A stretch of 64,000 nt of DNA from Balaenoptera acutorostrata. Lineage: Eukaryota; Chordata; Mammalia; Artiodactyla; Balaenopteridae. Made by a program: the position numbers and the translations under genes. Under the pieces are notes generated by a model. It saw only the letters and a list, made by a program, of their open reading frames with translations. It was not told the origin of the DNA and made no database searches. Numbering within the stretch: the stretch's first letter is position 1; each line of letters starts with the position of its first letter. The stretch lies in assembly GCF_949987535.1 (NCBI RefSeq), contig NC_080074.1:25689268-25753267 (forward strand), in the 5' to 3' direction. Shown here piece after piece: positions 25,001 to 34,069 of the stretch.

Positions 25001-28000
25001 ATTGGTGGGCATTTAAAAGTACTCTCCTTAGTCAATGGACTTTGAATGCCCTCCCTCATCTGGATCCATTCTGTCTGTCCAATCTTATTTTCCTCTTTTC
25101 AAGTTATACAAAGATCATTGGTTTTGGAACTTGTGTTGTGTATTCCTTTTTTGTGTCTTGTGTCATTCCCTTACCTCTAATTAGGATTTCTCTTCTGCCT
25201 TCCACCAAATTACATATGTTCTTCAAGGTACAGCTTAAGTCCTACCTCTGTTTTTGAACATTCTTTTACTCTTAAAGTCTTCATTGGTTTCCCTATTTTC
25301 TGAACGTTCTCTGTTCTCCGTGGTTTGGTACAATGCAAGGCACCCAAAAATGTGTTAACTAATTACCTTTCTATTAATTGACTTCTTTTTTCTTTTCTTC
25401 TTTTTTAAAAACTCTTAGAGGTTTTCCTAGGATTCTTAAAGGCTTATGTTGAGAAATTTTCCTACAAGAGCATAACCACTGATGACTGGAAGGATTTCCT
25501 GTATTCCCACTTTAAAGATAAGGTTGGATTTTAAAACCTTTCTTATTGTGCATGCTCAAGATATCTTCATTTAATGGCTATTTGTTAGGTTGATTTGAAT
25601 TACTTAATAGTAGTATTAGTTTAGAATTTAAGTTCAATCTTTCATTCAGTGTTTTCCTGTTTAAAATGTGATCTCAACAGTATGAACTAATGTGTAGAAT
25701 TTTCCTATTTCAGAGCAATCTACAGTGGTATGTTTCAGAAACTTGTGCGTGTACTTAATTTTCCTATTTTAATTATTTAAAAGAACATTACTGATTAACA
25801 TAAATTTATTTTAGAAAAGAGACTTAGAAATTATCTTGACATGTCAGTGTAGACAAAATTATAGATTTGAGGTCCGAAAAGTCAGTTTTAGATTTTTTTT
25901 TTTTTTTCAAGAGAAAAGATTGTTCAGTAGCAAACTGGGTGTTCCTTCTGTTCTCAGGTTGATACTCTAAATCAAGTTGATTGGAACGCCTGGCTGTACT
26001 CTCCTGGACTGCCCCCTGTGAAGCCCAAGTCAGTACTTACCTACTAATGCTTTTCCTTCTCCTTCTCCTAAATCCTAGAGCTCCTCAAAATATCTGAAAG
26101 GGTTTTATGCCTTCCTTAAGCTATTACTAGTTTGTGATGAGAGTTGAGTTCTTAGGAGTTAGAACCTTAACCCTGAGGTCAAAAAAGTCATTTCGATGAT
26201 ATTATAAATATAAATTAGTTCAGTTCACTGCAGGTAATTATCGAGTGCCTCCTTTCTGCACAAGGATGGTGAGAGAAACAGAAAAGAAAAAGATATTGCC
26301 CTTTCCTTGAAAACGTTTGCAGTAAGAAAAATAACATAGAAACATCATGTTCCTCATTACAGCAGTGTCGTAAGTTACCACCCTCACTTCCAGAGGAGGC
26401 ACGTGAGGCTTAGCTAGGGTAACGTGTCTTGCTGAATGCTGCACAGCAAGTCATGAGAGTTGAGATTCAAATCCTCGTCGTCGTAAACGCTCCATTACAC
26501 TGTCTTTTAAACTAAACACCTTCCTCAAATCAGGGACCTGAACTCTGGTCTTCCAAGAATCATATTAGGAGGTGCTAACTACCCCATGTTGCATCCAGGA
26601 ACTTGCTGCTCCCTCCACCCTGAGTACTCTTTACCCACTTAATTCCAATCGCAACTCAAGAGCCACTTCTTCACGAAAGCATTCCTTGACTTCTCTAACT
26701 AGGTCAAGTCTCCCGTTTCGGGTTTCTTGGTGCTGTGTGTCGCCTCTTCACGGCTCCACAGTCGTAATCTTAGATTTGTGTGAGTGATTATTAAGTCTTT
26801 CTCCTTCACTACGTTGAAGCACCATGAGAACAGGGCTCATACCTGATTCACTCATTACTTTTCTTAGGACCTTGCCCTAAGTAAGGGTTGCTTCCGCTCC
26901 CTGAGCTAATCCTTATTTAATTTTTTTCATTACAATGAGAAGGAAGTTTCAGGCACCAAGAAACAGACCAGCCAAAGGTCTTTTTTTTACTCTCCTGGTG
27001 TTCCTTATGAAATCGGTGCTAAGTCATGTTCTAATTGAAGGTGATGAACTGCCTGCACAGTCAAGGACCTCTGGTCCCACTTGGTCTTGAGGGCAAACAA
27101 AGGGCTTGCCTACTGTCCACAGCCTACTTCATGAAGATAAACTGGAAGCTGATTCAAAGAAGGTCACTGCTTTGACCCCTTTATTATCTCCCCCAGGGCA
27201 CAAACTCTCTGAAAGCAAGTTCAGTGGTCACTTCTAATCAAAACTTACCTCATTTAGGCCCTGCGGGGCAGGTACCCCTCTGTTCTCTAACAGATACGTT
27301 TCACAGCAAGTAAGCATGACTTATGGACAAAGAGGGATGTTTTACAAGAATTTTGCACACATTACATGGTCTCTTCCATTGCTGCAAAATGTATGATTTG
27401 TTTTCCAAGTTGAGAACACATAAACCTTAGCATAACTTGCTCTGCTTAATGGTCAGAGTTCGTGAATTCTGCTTTCTTCTGAAAAGAGAGGATCAAAATC
27501 ACATGATTTCGGAGTCTCCCAAGGGTGTCACTGTTATTTCCCCATTGTCTAGAACAGTGCCTATCACATAGCAGTTGCTCGCAGATCTGTTGGATGTTTA
27601 GATGGTTGGAACGACAGAAAGGAAAAGCCACGAGAGCAAGGACTTTGTGGTGTTTACCATGTTGTCCTGAGTGCCTGGAACTGTTCCTGCCATCCGGGAA
27701 ACAATACGCTCAACTCAGCCCCAGCCCCTTCAGCATACACTGCAGAAGCATGTGACGGTCTCTGCTGAGATGTTTGGCATTCTCTCCAAAGAATAATCCA
27801 GGGTTTCATTAATTTGGTATCCAGTTGGATTTCTGTGTTCTTAGAGGATACCAGTAATCTTTAAGTCAGGTAGAAGATTTCCTATTTCCATCACTCTGGA
27901 GTTGTTTATCTTTATTTTCAAAGAACTTGGAAATTTAAGTATGTTCTGTAACTTCAAAATGGCATTGATGCAAAAGCATGTGCCTTTTTATAAAATGTAA

Positions 28001-31000
28001 TCTCTAATATTCTGAATCTTTGCAGTTATGATATGACTCTGACAAATGCTTGTATTGCCTTAAGTCAAAGATGGATTACTGTGAGTAGCAATGTATGATT
28101 TTTGACTCCTTTTTGAATTGTACAAATGTGTCTCTACTCAATGAAGTGGGGGAGTGGTGCTTTACTTATGAACTCATGTATTTGGAGTTATTACTCCTAA
28201 GTCAAGTTTATCCAAAATGATATTATACCAGCCCTCAATGTGTAAAGTTAAGTTTGGAGGGGGAAAACAAATGGATGTTGATGGTATTAGTTCTGATTTT
28301 TCTTGCTCTTAAAAGGGAAAGGGGTGGGGGAAATATAGGCCTCTTAGAGGAGAGTAAGTGATTTTTAGGAAAGATGAATGGGCTCTTAGAAGAATAGATA
28401 GGGAAGTATGATAGTTTGCACCAAAGTTTGTCTGGGTGTGGAGAATAAGAGAGAGGAGTAGAAAGCTCCAGGTTTTGGGAGACCCATTAAGGGTCAGAGG
28501 AAGGAAGAGAAACCAAATCAGGAGTAAGGCAAATCGGGAAAATGGAACAAGAAACCATGGCAAAAGATACCCTAATTTTAAATAAAATATAAACATCTTT
28601 TTGGAGATTCTCATAACATCATAACAAAGTTAGAGCATTACTGACTTTTTAGATCTAAGTTCAAGATTTTTTTGTAAGCAAATATAAAATCTAACAACTT
28701 CTTATCAGAGCAGTAGGCTGGTTGTACACATATGTACCTCCTCTGTCAATGCTTTGCCCTCCCCATCTCATCCTTCTCTCCTCCCATCTTGCCCTGCCAT
28801 GTAACCATGACCATGAATTTTGGTTTATCATTCCCCTGCTCTTTGTTTTTACCACTAATAAATATATCCTCAATAGGTAGTTTAAATTTACATGTTTTTG
28901 AGCAGAGAATGAGATCTGTAAGTTCTAATATTATGGTGAGGTTCTAAAGAGGGAGGAAGTTCTGATATTAAGGGTGTTTTGAAGGGGGAGGAAGATGTAA
29001 AATAATGATTCTTTACAAGGATGTATATGCATACATTAAATTTTCTGGAAAGATATACATATTAATATAGGTTCCTGAGGAGTGGGACTTGGAGACAGGG
29101 AGCAAAAGCAAAGGAATTTTTCATTTGGTCCTATTTGATTTTTTTTTTTAACCTTTGCATATATTTCTTTTAAAGTTAAAAGAAACCCTAGTTAAAAACT
29201 ATTTTAAAAGATTTTTAAAATACTTATTTTGATAAGCTTTTTTTAATGTTCCTCAATCATTTCCTCAAAGATAATTCGCAACGAATCCTAAATTGAAAAG
29301 TACAGACCCTCTTTTTTTTTTCCTTAAATGATTTCCAAGATTAAGTGGGGAAAATAGAATGTGTGAAGATGAAGGGAAAGATCTGTTTGTGGCCTTACGA
29401 GTTCATTAGTGTGATATTTAAAAGAATATGCAATTTGATTATTTACCCAAATTTTCGAATTGACCTATAAATAGTTGACATGCTTTTTGTAGCATTTCTT
29501 TGCTTTGGAAATCTATATATAGTGAATTGTACAGACGTTGTCAAAAGTTTCCTCCACTGTTACTATTAATAGTCTAATTTTTCTTAAGTAATATAGATTT
29601 AGGAGTCATATCAGCTCTTTAAGTTATAGTGACGCCATCTCAGAATGATTAAAATAGCTAACGTTCAAATTTATTTTTTATAGTCTTATGCATCCTTGTA
29701 TTTCTCTTTCTTAACTTTTACTTTTATGTCAGATAAACCAATACATATTATTGAATCGTACATGAATGGCAGTAATCAGGCAACATTTATTTCAGGGCAA
29801 AGAAGATGATTTAAATTCATTCAGCTCAGCAGACCTAAAAGACTTCTCTTCTCATCAGGTGAATGAATTTTTAGCACAGATGCTCCAGAAAGTAAGTACT
29901 AGCTCAAAATATTAGAAATTAAAATGGGCATAAAGGCACAGCATTTATGGTTGAACCCCACTTGGAAAAAATATCCATGTGGAAACTAACAGAAAAAATG
30001 GTTTGGTAAAATCCATTCGTTTATTTAAAAACATTTATTGAATGCCTGCTATGTTTAGTTTTGTGCTGAATATAAAAATACATAAGAAAGAAATATGCCG
30101 GGTCCTCAAAAAGTTTATAATCTAGTAGGAAAAGTCACAAGTGCAAAATTTAGCAATAAAAGGAGGGATTTTAGGTGTCATTTGAGAAAAAAGCGAAGAA
30201 GGACTCCCTTCCAACTGGGGTAATCAGGAAGGATTTTGGAGGAGTGGGGCTTGATTTGAGAAGAGCAGAGTCAGCAGGGAGATAGAAATTCAAGTTGGAA
30301 GGAGCAGCAAGTGACAGAGCGTGGCAGGAGGAGGACGTCGTGGCCCTGGGAAAGAGGTTAATGAAGAGAACGCTAGAAAGACTGCTGGGATCTGATGTGC
30401 TGTGTCTTGAATGCCAAGCTAAGAATGTTAGATTTGATTCCAGGCAGTCGCAGAGGATTTAACATTTTTAACAAGAGAGTCATCTGATGAAATGATGGAT
30501 TATGACGACTATTCCGCTGGTGTTGGGGAGGCTGGATTGACATGAGGAACGCTGGGGGTGAAGTTAGTTGGGAGACTCACAGGAGTACAGGACAGGCAGG
30601 AGGGAGCTGGCGGGAAGGGAAAGAACAGGGCAGTGAGAGGGAGAACACATAGCACGGAGCATGGGGTTTGGGGACTGACTGGATTGGGGGTTAACGGGAA
30701 GGAGTCCAAGCAGATTTGAAGGTTTCAAAGCCAGGTAACTAAAAGAATATGCGAAGCTGCGAGGAGATGGGAGAGGGAGATAGTGATGGGGTCTTTACTA
30801 TTACATGACAGGGAGCTCTTAGGTCTAAAGACCTTGAGAGGGATGGAAGAAGACTTTGAACAGAATTTCCTATGGAACTGATGCAAAATGAGGAACGGGG
30901 GGGCTTCCCTGGTGGCGCAGTGGTTGAGAGTCTGCCTGCCAATGCAGGAGACACGGGTTCAAGCCCTGGTCTGGGAAGATCCCACATGCCGCGGAGCAAC

Positions 31001-33919
31001 TAGGCCCGTGAGCCACAACTACTGAGCCTGCGTGTCTGGAGCCTGTGCTCCGCAACGAGAGAGGCCACGACAGTGAGAGGCCCGCGCACCGCGATGAAGA
31101 GTGGCCCCCGCTTGCCACAACTAGAGAAAGCCCTTGCACAGAAACGAAGACCCAACACAGCCATAAATAAATAAATAAATAAATAAATAAAGGAGTTCCT
31201 TTAAAAAAAAAAAATGAGGAAGAGGAATTTAAAGCAACGGGAGTCTTAGAGAACCCATTAGTGCATGAAGCCATCACGGCGGTTTCACACATTTCTGTAG
31301 CCCCGCCTGCCGTGTGGCCTGGAACCACGAAGAGAGAAAGCATGATGGGCTGACTGGCGAGCAGGCACAGCACACATTGGGAAAGTAACGAGGTGACCTA
31401 GGAGGTGACATTAACCGGCTGGCCTACCCAGCTGGACTTGGAGATTGGTTGAAACGAAACAATCTGGGAAGGGTCCAGCAATCAGTGAGAGCCGAGTGTG
31501 GGTGAGCGTTCTGTTAAGACGCGGTAGCGGCTGGAGCGGGAGGTTTCCATCTACCTCCTGATTCCTCCGCCTGCATCCCGCGGGCACCTCCGGCGCTCCG
31601 CCTGGCCAAACTGAGCGCTGCTTTCTCTCCTTCACCCAAGCTTGTTCTCCCTTTAGCGCGGGTTAACCTGGGCACGGGAGTTTATGAGCCCCCTGAAACT
31701 GTACATACAACTTTGTGTTTATACGGTAAATGTATCCCACCCCCCCTCAGCAAAGTGTCCGTATTAGTAATCAGATTCTGAAAAGGGTCTGTAATATAAA
31801 AGTTTAAAAACTGCTATTTTGTAGGGGTATAGATCATTCAAAAGGGATTTCGGAGGAAACATACAAAGATAAAGCTGGGGGAATCACTGAGGAAAAAAAT
31901 TAACTGTGATTGAATCTGGAGAACAGAATAAATTTAAGATATTTAAGGTATAAGGAAGAACTTGAAAGACTCTGGAGAGGTTCGGAAAGTTAGTATTTAC
32001 ATATACCAGAAAGTCTGAAGAGAGTACTTCTCATTTACCTCTCCATGTACCTAGCAAATTAAATTATCCCTTGGCTCCTAGTAGAATATCCTTATTCAGA
32101 ATAAATTTGCACAAAATTTATTTTAGTGTGCATTTGTTTCTTTCATTTTTATCTAACTTATTTCTATTTTATAAAATATTGAGGATTTTAATCTGGCTAA
32201 GAATTTCTCTCCAGCTCCTTTCTTCCAAGGAATCCTGTTGAAATGATACATTATACTTCTTTATTTTGCTCTAGGCACCTCTTCCATTGGGGCACATAAA
32301 GCGAATGCAAGAGGTGTACAACTTCAATGCCATTAACAATTCTGAAATACGATTCAGGTACATCATTTTAACTTGTCTCTGTGGAAGAAAGTGGAAAACT
32401 AGTTTAAAAAGCGGAGAAAGGGAAAGCAGCATATGAGACATACATGAGTCTTGAAAAATCTTTTTCAAATTTACTGCATCTATATACATAATTATAATGG
32501 TCTTTAAGGAATAGTTGCAATATCTGTAAGATGATAGTACTAATTTTTTTGTTAGAATTTATTCTAAGCTTCTCTTGACTTTAAAAAAATTAGAATTAAG
32601 GATTCATTGGTAAATAGGCATTCTTCCTATTGGACTCTGAAATGGGAATAGTTAGAAATCTTTGATTCTGTTCATCTTTCTTAATTCAAATTTGTAGCGT
32701 GAGCTTAAATCAAAGTTTAATTCCTTCCGAAATTGCATATGTAAGGTCTATGAGCACCTACATAATCCAAACCTTTTAAAACATATGATCTTTTTCAAGA
32801 ACAAACTCTTCTTCTTTCTCTTCTCCAATTATTGAATGGTATGTATAAGGATTTGAGATTCTCAGAATAAAGACATAATATAAAGTGGTGTACAGTGTAA
32901 CTATAATGGGATTATTCATCATTACAAAAGTAATTTTCAGATATACCTGTCATTTCCTGCTTCTTCCTCCTCATTTCCTACCCTATACCCCCTAAAAATC
33001 CTCCTTTTAGATGGTTACGACTCTGCATTCAATCGAAATGGGAGGAAGCAATTCCTTTGGCTCTAAAAATGGCGACTGAACAAGGAAGAATGAAGTTTAC
33101 ACGACCCTTATTCAAGTAAGAACCAAGTCTCACTATGCTTTGACTTTATATAAGGAATGGGGAAGAAAAATCTTAAACAGATGTTTTTAATGTTGCTAAA
33201 ATACTTTGTAAAATGCAATCTAAAAATAATATTTTTAAATCTGTTAAGGATTATAGATACAATTTTGGAATAGGAATTAACACTTCTAAATATTTAAAAT
33301 TTGAGATGATTTCATTAGTTTTTTAGAAGGATTATATATGGATTACCTATTATGGGCCAAATAGGGTTAGACCCTGGTGAAAAGGAAATAAATCAAAGAT
33401 AATCTTATATACACAAAAAGATCTTTAAAAGCAAGTAGAAGATAATTGATGAGTAGGGAAGGACAAGAAAAAAGTGTCTGAAGTTAAATGCAAGAAGGAT
33501 CAAACAGGTAAAGCCAAACCTTTTTGATTCAAATGTTGCAATAAGGTAGAATAGGTTGCTTGACATATAATAAAGGAATGCTTGGTAAAAGTGAAAAAAG
33601 TTGTATCTTGGCCACAAGATACAATTTAAGAATATCTCGGTGAAGTTGTTTTGACTGTGAATTTGGCAGGAATTCTGAAAAAAATATAACCAACACATAA
33701 ATATCTATTATTAATCTGTTTGCTTTGCAAGTATAATAAAATTTGCCGAAATAAGTCATTATCCATCTTTCTTTCTTTTTTTTTTTTTTTTTTAAATGCA
33801 GGGACCTTGCTGCCTTTGACAAATCCCACGATCAAGCCATCCGTACCTACCAAGAGCACAAGGCGTGTATGCACCCCGTGACTGCCATGCTTGTGGGGAA
33901 AGATTTAAAAGTGGATTAA
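9872..33919 (+). CDS. LTA4H: Leukotriene A4 hydrolase / aminopeptidase, exons 2-19 (5'-partial)
   Basis: Cytosolic zinc enzyme of peptidase family M1. It hydrolyses leukotriene A4 to leukotriene B4 and also acts as an aminopeptidase (for example on Pro-Gly-Pro). Eighteen exons were joined by hand, with matching phases: 131, 121, 69, 105, 53, 73, 141, 24, 71, 112, 145, 104, 71, 55, 96, 83, 105 and 118 nt, 558 codons plus TAA. The human protein has 611 residues, so only exon 1 (53 residues) is missing. Numbering with the initiator Met counted, the visible landmarks are QCQ 135-137, GGMEH 269-273, zinc site HEISH 296-300 with E319, D376, Y384, and carboxylate-binding R564 and K566. Oddities are His at 273 where GXMEN has Asn, a GC-AG intron after exon 12 and a weak donor after exon 7. 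Identity rests on near-complete residue agreement with the remembered human protein. Confidence 0.97.
10380..10570 (-). repeat. MIR, antisense
   Basis: It contains the reversed MIR core CTAATCCTTATAGTAACCC and TTTTATAGACGAGGAAAGGGAACCTCAGAG. Approximate ends. Confidence 0.65.
11335..11661 (+). mobile_element. CHR-type SINE with two-part tail
   Basis: Full-length body. The 10-bp duplication CAGTGATGAG lies at 11325-11334 and 11662-11671. The tail is (AAAT)n, then a private spacer ending ATATATCTT, then A9. Confidence 0.93.
11779..11899 (+). CDS. LTA4H: LTA4H exon 3
   Basis: Acceptor TACAG, donor CAG|GTAAAA. It encodes [14 protein letters not shown] through LFSQCQ. The QCQ at residues 135-137 lines the substrate pocket in known structures. 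Confidence 0.96.
11900..14208. other. LTA4H intron 3
   Basis: It holds an L2 3' end at 12120-12225 (AGCACCTAGCATAGAACTTGG...CTCAATAAATGGTC). The rest appears unique and shows no exon. Confidence 0.7.
14209..14277 (+). CDS. LTA4H: LTA4H exon 4
   Basis: Acceptor CTCCCAG, donor GAG|GTAAAC. Twenty-three codons, [15 protein letters not shown] through TYSAE, with phase 0 at both ends. Confidence 0.95.
14608..14737 (+). mobile_element. Short tRNA-derived SINE
   Basis: Reads GACTTCGCTGGCGGTCCAATGGTTAGGACTCC, then GATCCCTGGTCGGGGAACTGAGATCCCACATG and an A-rich tail. This is a shorter cetartiodactyl SINE type than the 11335 copy. Intron 4 of LTA4H. Confidence 0.85.
15153..15332 (+). mobile_element. 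5'-truncated L1 insertion
   Basis: L1 3' UTR sequence (GTGGGATAGGGAGGGTGGGAG, then AGCTGATTCATTTTGTTCTAAAGCAG). The perfect 16-bp duplication AAGAATCCCTGGACTC lies at 15137-15152 and 15333-15348. Confidence 0.88.
15965..16115 (-). repeat. MIR, antisense
   Basis: Reads GGGGGAAACTGAGGCTCAGGGAAGTTATTTGCCC and AGTAAGTGGCGGAGCTGGGATTTTAACC, the reversed MIR core. Confidence 0.8.
16288..16598 (+). mobile_element. CHR-type SINE inserted at a G-run
   Basis: Full-length body. The tail is (AAAT)n, spacer TTGTATAACTTT, then a poly(A). Flanks AAAAAGCGGGGGG at 16268-16280 and 16600-16612 are the target duplication. The upstream G-run has expanded to 12 G. It ends 75 bases before LTA4H exon 5. Confidence 0.92.
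16677..16781 (+). CDS. LTA4H: LTA4H exon 5
   Basis: Acceptor AATTAG, donor AAA|GTAAGA. Thirty-five codons, [17 protein letters not shown] through YRFSQK, with phase 0 at both ends. A SINE ends only about 75 bases upstream, at 16598. Confidence 0.95.
16782..18434. other. LTA4H intron 5
   Basis: It contains a (GT)n tract at 17219-17236 and the antisense L1 at 17252-17905. Nothing else recognised. Confidence 0.75.
17252..17905 (-). mobile_element. 5'-truncated L1, antisense
   Basis: It begins with the reversed L1 3' UTR (TTTATTGGAGTGTAATTGC) and runs into the end of ORF2 (TGGCTGAGTAATATTCCATTG). Same family as the copy at 63370 and the fragment at 15153. No clear duplication of flanks. Confidence 0.88.
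18435..18487 (+). CDS. LTA4H: LTA4H exon 6
   Basis: Acceptor CTTTAG, donor AG|GTGAGC. It encodes [17 protein letters not shown] and two bases of the following Arg codon. Confidence 0.95.
19025..19235 (+). repeat. MIR, sense
   Basis: Reads CCTTGGGCAACTCACCTCTCTGAGTTT and GAGGATTAACAGACCTAACATATGTAAAGG, the MIR sense core. Confidence 0.75.
19240..19450 (-). repeat. MIR, antisense
   Basis: Reads CTTGAATCCTCGCAACTCTG and AAAGAAACTGATGTTCGGTGAGTTTAAATAACTGGCTCAGAGTCAC; directly follows a sense MIR. Confidence 0.75.
19770..19955 (-). repeat. MER5-type DNA transposon remnant
   Basis: Shows CATTGCTTCTCACTGTGGTC, then CATCACCTGGGAGCTGGTTAG and CCCAGACCTACCGAATCA, typical of MER5 (hAT-Charlie) elements. 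Strand assignment uncertain. Confidence 0.65.
20112..20500 (-). repeat. Old L1 3' end, antisense
   Basis: Reversed L1M-type text: CTGTACCCTTTAAACAACAACTCCC and TATACCTCGTAAGTGGAATCG. Diverged. Confidence 0.7.
20904..20976 (+). CDS. LTA4H: LTA4H exon 7
   Basis: Acceptor TTGCAG. It encodes [17 protein letters not shown] through YEFSE. The donor is GAG|GTTCGT, which departs from GTRAGT at positions +3 and +4. The protein junction to exon 8 fixes it at this point. Confidence 0.93.
21247..21387 (+). CDS. LTA4H: LTA4H exon 8 (exopeptidase motif)
   Basis: Acceptor TTCCAG, donor CTG|GTAAGT. Forty-seven codons from [15 protein letters not shown] to TPTLL. It carries the M1 exopeptidase motif as GGMEH; residue 273 is His (CAT) where the family has Asn (AAT/AAC). 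Glu272, which binds the substrate N-terminus, is intact. Confidence 0.96.
21504..21835 (+). mobile_element. CHR-type SINE with 24-bp internal duplication
   Basis: Full-length body with a 24-bp tandem duplication at 21689-21736 (two copies of GCACCGCGATGAAGAG plus filler). The tail is (AAAT)n, spacer GTAGCTATAAAATTT with extra T's, then A6. The 12-bp duplication AAAAGGCTTTTA lies at 21492-21503 and 21836-21847. Confidence 0.94.
21848..22590. other. Rest of LTA4H intron 8
   Basis: No repeat or exon recognised, apart from a 31-base match to 20831-20861 at 22153-22183. Confidence 0.6.
22591..22614 (+). CDS. LTA4H: LTA4H exon 9 (24-nt microexon)
   Basis: Acceptor TTTTTTAG, donor AAC|GTAAGT. Eight codons, AGDKSLSN, placed directly before the zinc-binding exon. 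Phase 0 on both sides. Confidence 0.94.
23115..23185 (+). CDS. LTA4H: LTA4H exon 10 (HEXXH zinc site)
   Basis: Acceptor CCTTTAG, donor TG|GTAAGA. It reads [15 protein letters not shown] and on to DHF. HEISH gives zinc ligands His296 and His300 and catalytic base Glu297. Confidence 0.97.
23640..23751 (+). CDS. LTA4H: LTA4H exon 11
   Basis: Acceptor TTTCAG, donor TCG|GTAAAT. It encodes [15 protein letters not shown] through GELQNS. Glu319 of LNEG is the third zinc ligand. Confidence 0.96.
24306..24450 (+). CDS. LTA4H: LTA4H exon 12 (GC donor)
   Basis: Acceptor TCACAG. It encodes [10 protein letters not shown] through LEQLLGGP plus one base of a Glu codon, including Asp376 and the catalytic Tyr384 (VPYEKG). 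The coding sequence stops at CCAG and the intron begins GCAAGC, so this is a GC donor. No GT nearby restores the protein. Confidence 0.94.
24451..25418. other. LTA4H intron 12 (GC-AG)
   Basis: Begins GCAAGC and ends CTCTTAG. It contains a diverged L2-like stretch at about 24985-25360 (GGTACAGCTTAAGTCCTACC). Confidence 0.7.
25419..25522 (+). CDS. LTA4H: LTA4H exon 13
   Basis: Acceptor CTCTTAG, donor AAG|GTTGGA. It completes the split Glu codon, then reads [17 protein letters not shown] to YSHFKDK. It starts the C-terminal helical domain. Confidence 0.95.
25958..26028 (+). CDS. LTA4H: LTA4H exon 14
   Basis: Acceptor TTCTCAG, donor AA|GTCAGT. It encodes [17 protein letters not shown] through PPVKP. 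Confidence 0.95.
26029..28025. other. LTA4H intron 14
   Basis: It contains an antisense MIR-like piece at 26220-26480 and L2-like stretches at 26570-26900 and 27520-27620. 26940-27500 and 27625-28000 hold nothing I recognise. Confidence 0.6.
28026..28080 (+). CDS. LTA4H: LTA4H exon 15
   Basis: Acceptor TTTGCAG, donor ACT|GTGAGT. It encodes [18 protein letters not shown]. Confidence 0.95.
28081..29795. other. LTA4H intron 15
   Basis: AT-rich and purine-rich unique-looking sequence. No exon, SINE or young L1 was seen. Confidence 0.6.
29796..29891 (+). CDS. LTA4H: LTA4H exon 16
   Basis: Acceptor TTTCAG, donor AAA|GTAAGT. Thirty-two codons, [17 protein letters not shown] to FLAQMLQK. This is one of the more divergent exons relative to human. 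Confidence 0.95.
29892..32274. other. LTA4H intron 16
   Basis: It contains old purine-rich repeat sequence at about 30005-30500 and the SINE at 30898. A moderately GC-rich stretch (31250-31700) with scattered CpG matches no feature I can name. Confidence 0.6.
30898..31210 (+). mobile_element. CHR-type SINE with two-part tail
   Basis: Full-length body. The tail is (AAAT)n, spacer GGAGTTCCTTT, then a poly(A). The 11-bp duplication AAAATGAGGAA lies at 30885-30895 and 31211-31221. Confidence 0.93.
32275..32357 (+). CDS. LTA4H: LTA4H exon 17
   Basis: Acceptor CTCTAG, donor AG|GTACAT. It encodes [17 protein letters not shown] to NNSEIRF. Confidence 0.95.
32358..33801. other. LTA4H introns 17 and 18
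   Basis: They flank exon 18 (33011-33115). AT-rich, no recognised repeat except the T23 tract at 33771-33793 next to the exon 19 acceptor. Confidence 0.6.
33011..33115 (+). CDS. LTA4H: LTA4H exon 18
   Basis: Acceptor CTTTTAG, donor AA|GTAAGA. It encodes [16 protein letters not shown] through RMKFTRPLF, including Arg564 and Lys566, which hold the substrate carboxylate in the known enzyme. Confidence 0.96.
33802..33919 (+). CDS. LTA4H: LTA4H exon 19, stop codon
   Basis: Preceded by a long T-tract (33771-33793) and ATGCAG. It encodes [14 protein letters not shown] to GKDLKVD and TAA at 33917-33919. Human has KASMHPV; here it is KACMHPV. Confidence 0.96.
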
Positions 33920-34063
33920 GGACCTGTCCATTGCTGATTTCAGACATTTCTCTTTTTAAAATTGAATTCATAAAGAAATACAAAATTTCAGCTCACATTG
34001 TAACTAAAAATGTCTTTTTAGTTTTGGCTTTTTATTGTTTGGTCAGTGATCTTTTTTTTCATA

Positions 34064-34069
34064 AATAAA
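34064..34069 (+). terminator. LTA4H: LTA4H poly(A) signal
   Basis: AATAAA about 145 bases after the LTA4H stop, followed by a T/C-rich then GGTGG-containing stretch expected downstream of cleavage. It gives a short 3' UTR of roughly 160-170 bases. Confidence 0.8.

Noticed and set aside
30870..31373. 167-codon minus-strand open frame
   Set aside because: Most of it is the antisense of the SINE at 30898; the same residues recur wherever this SINE occurs.
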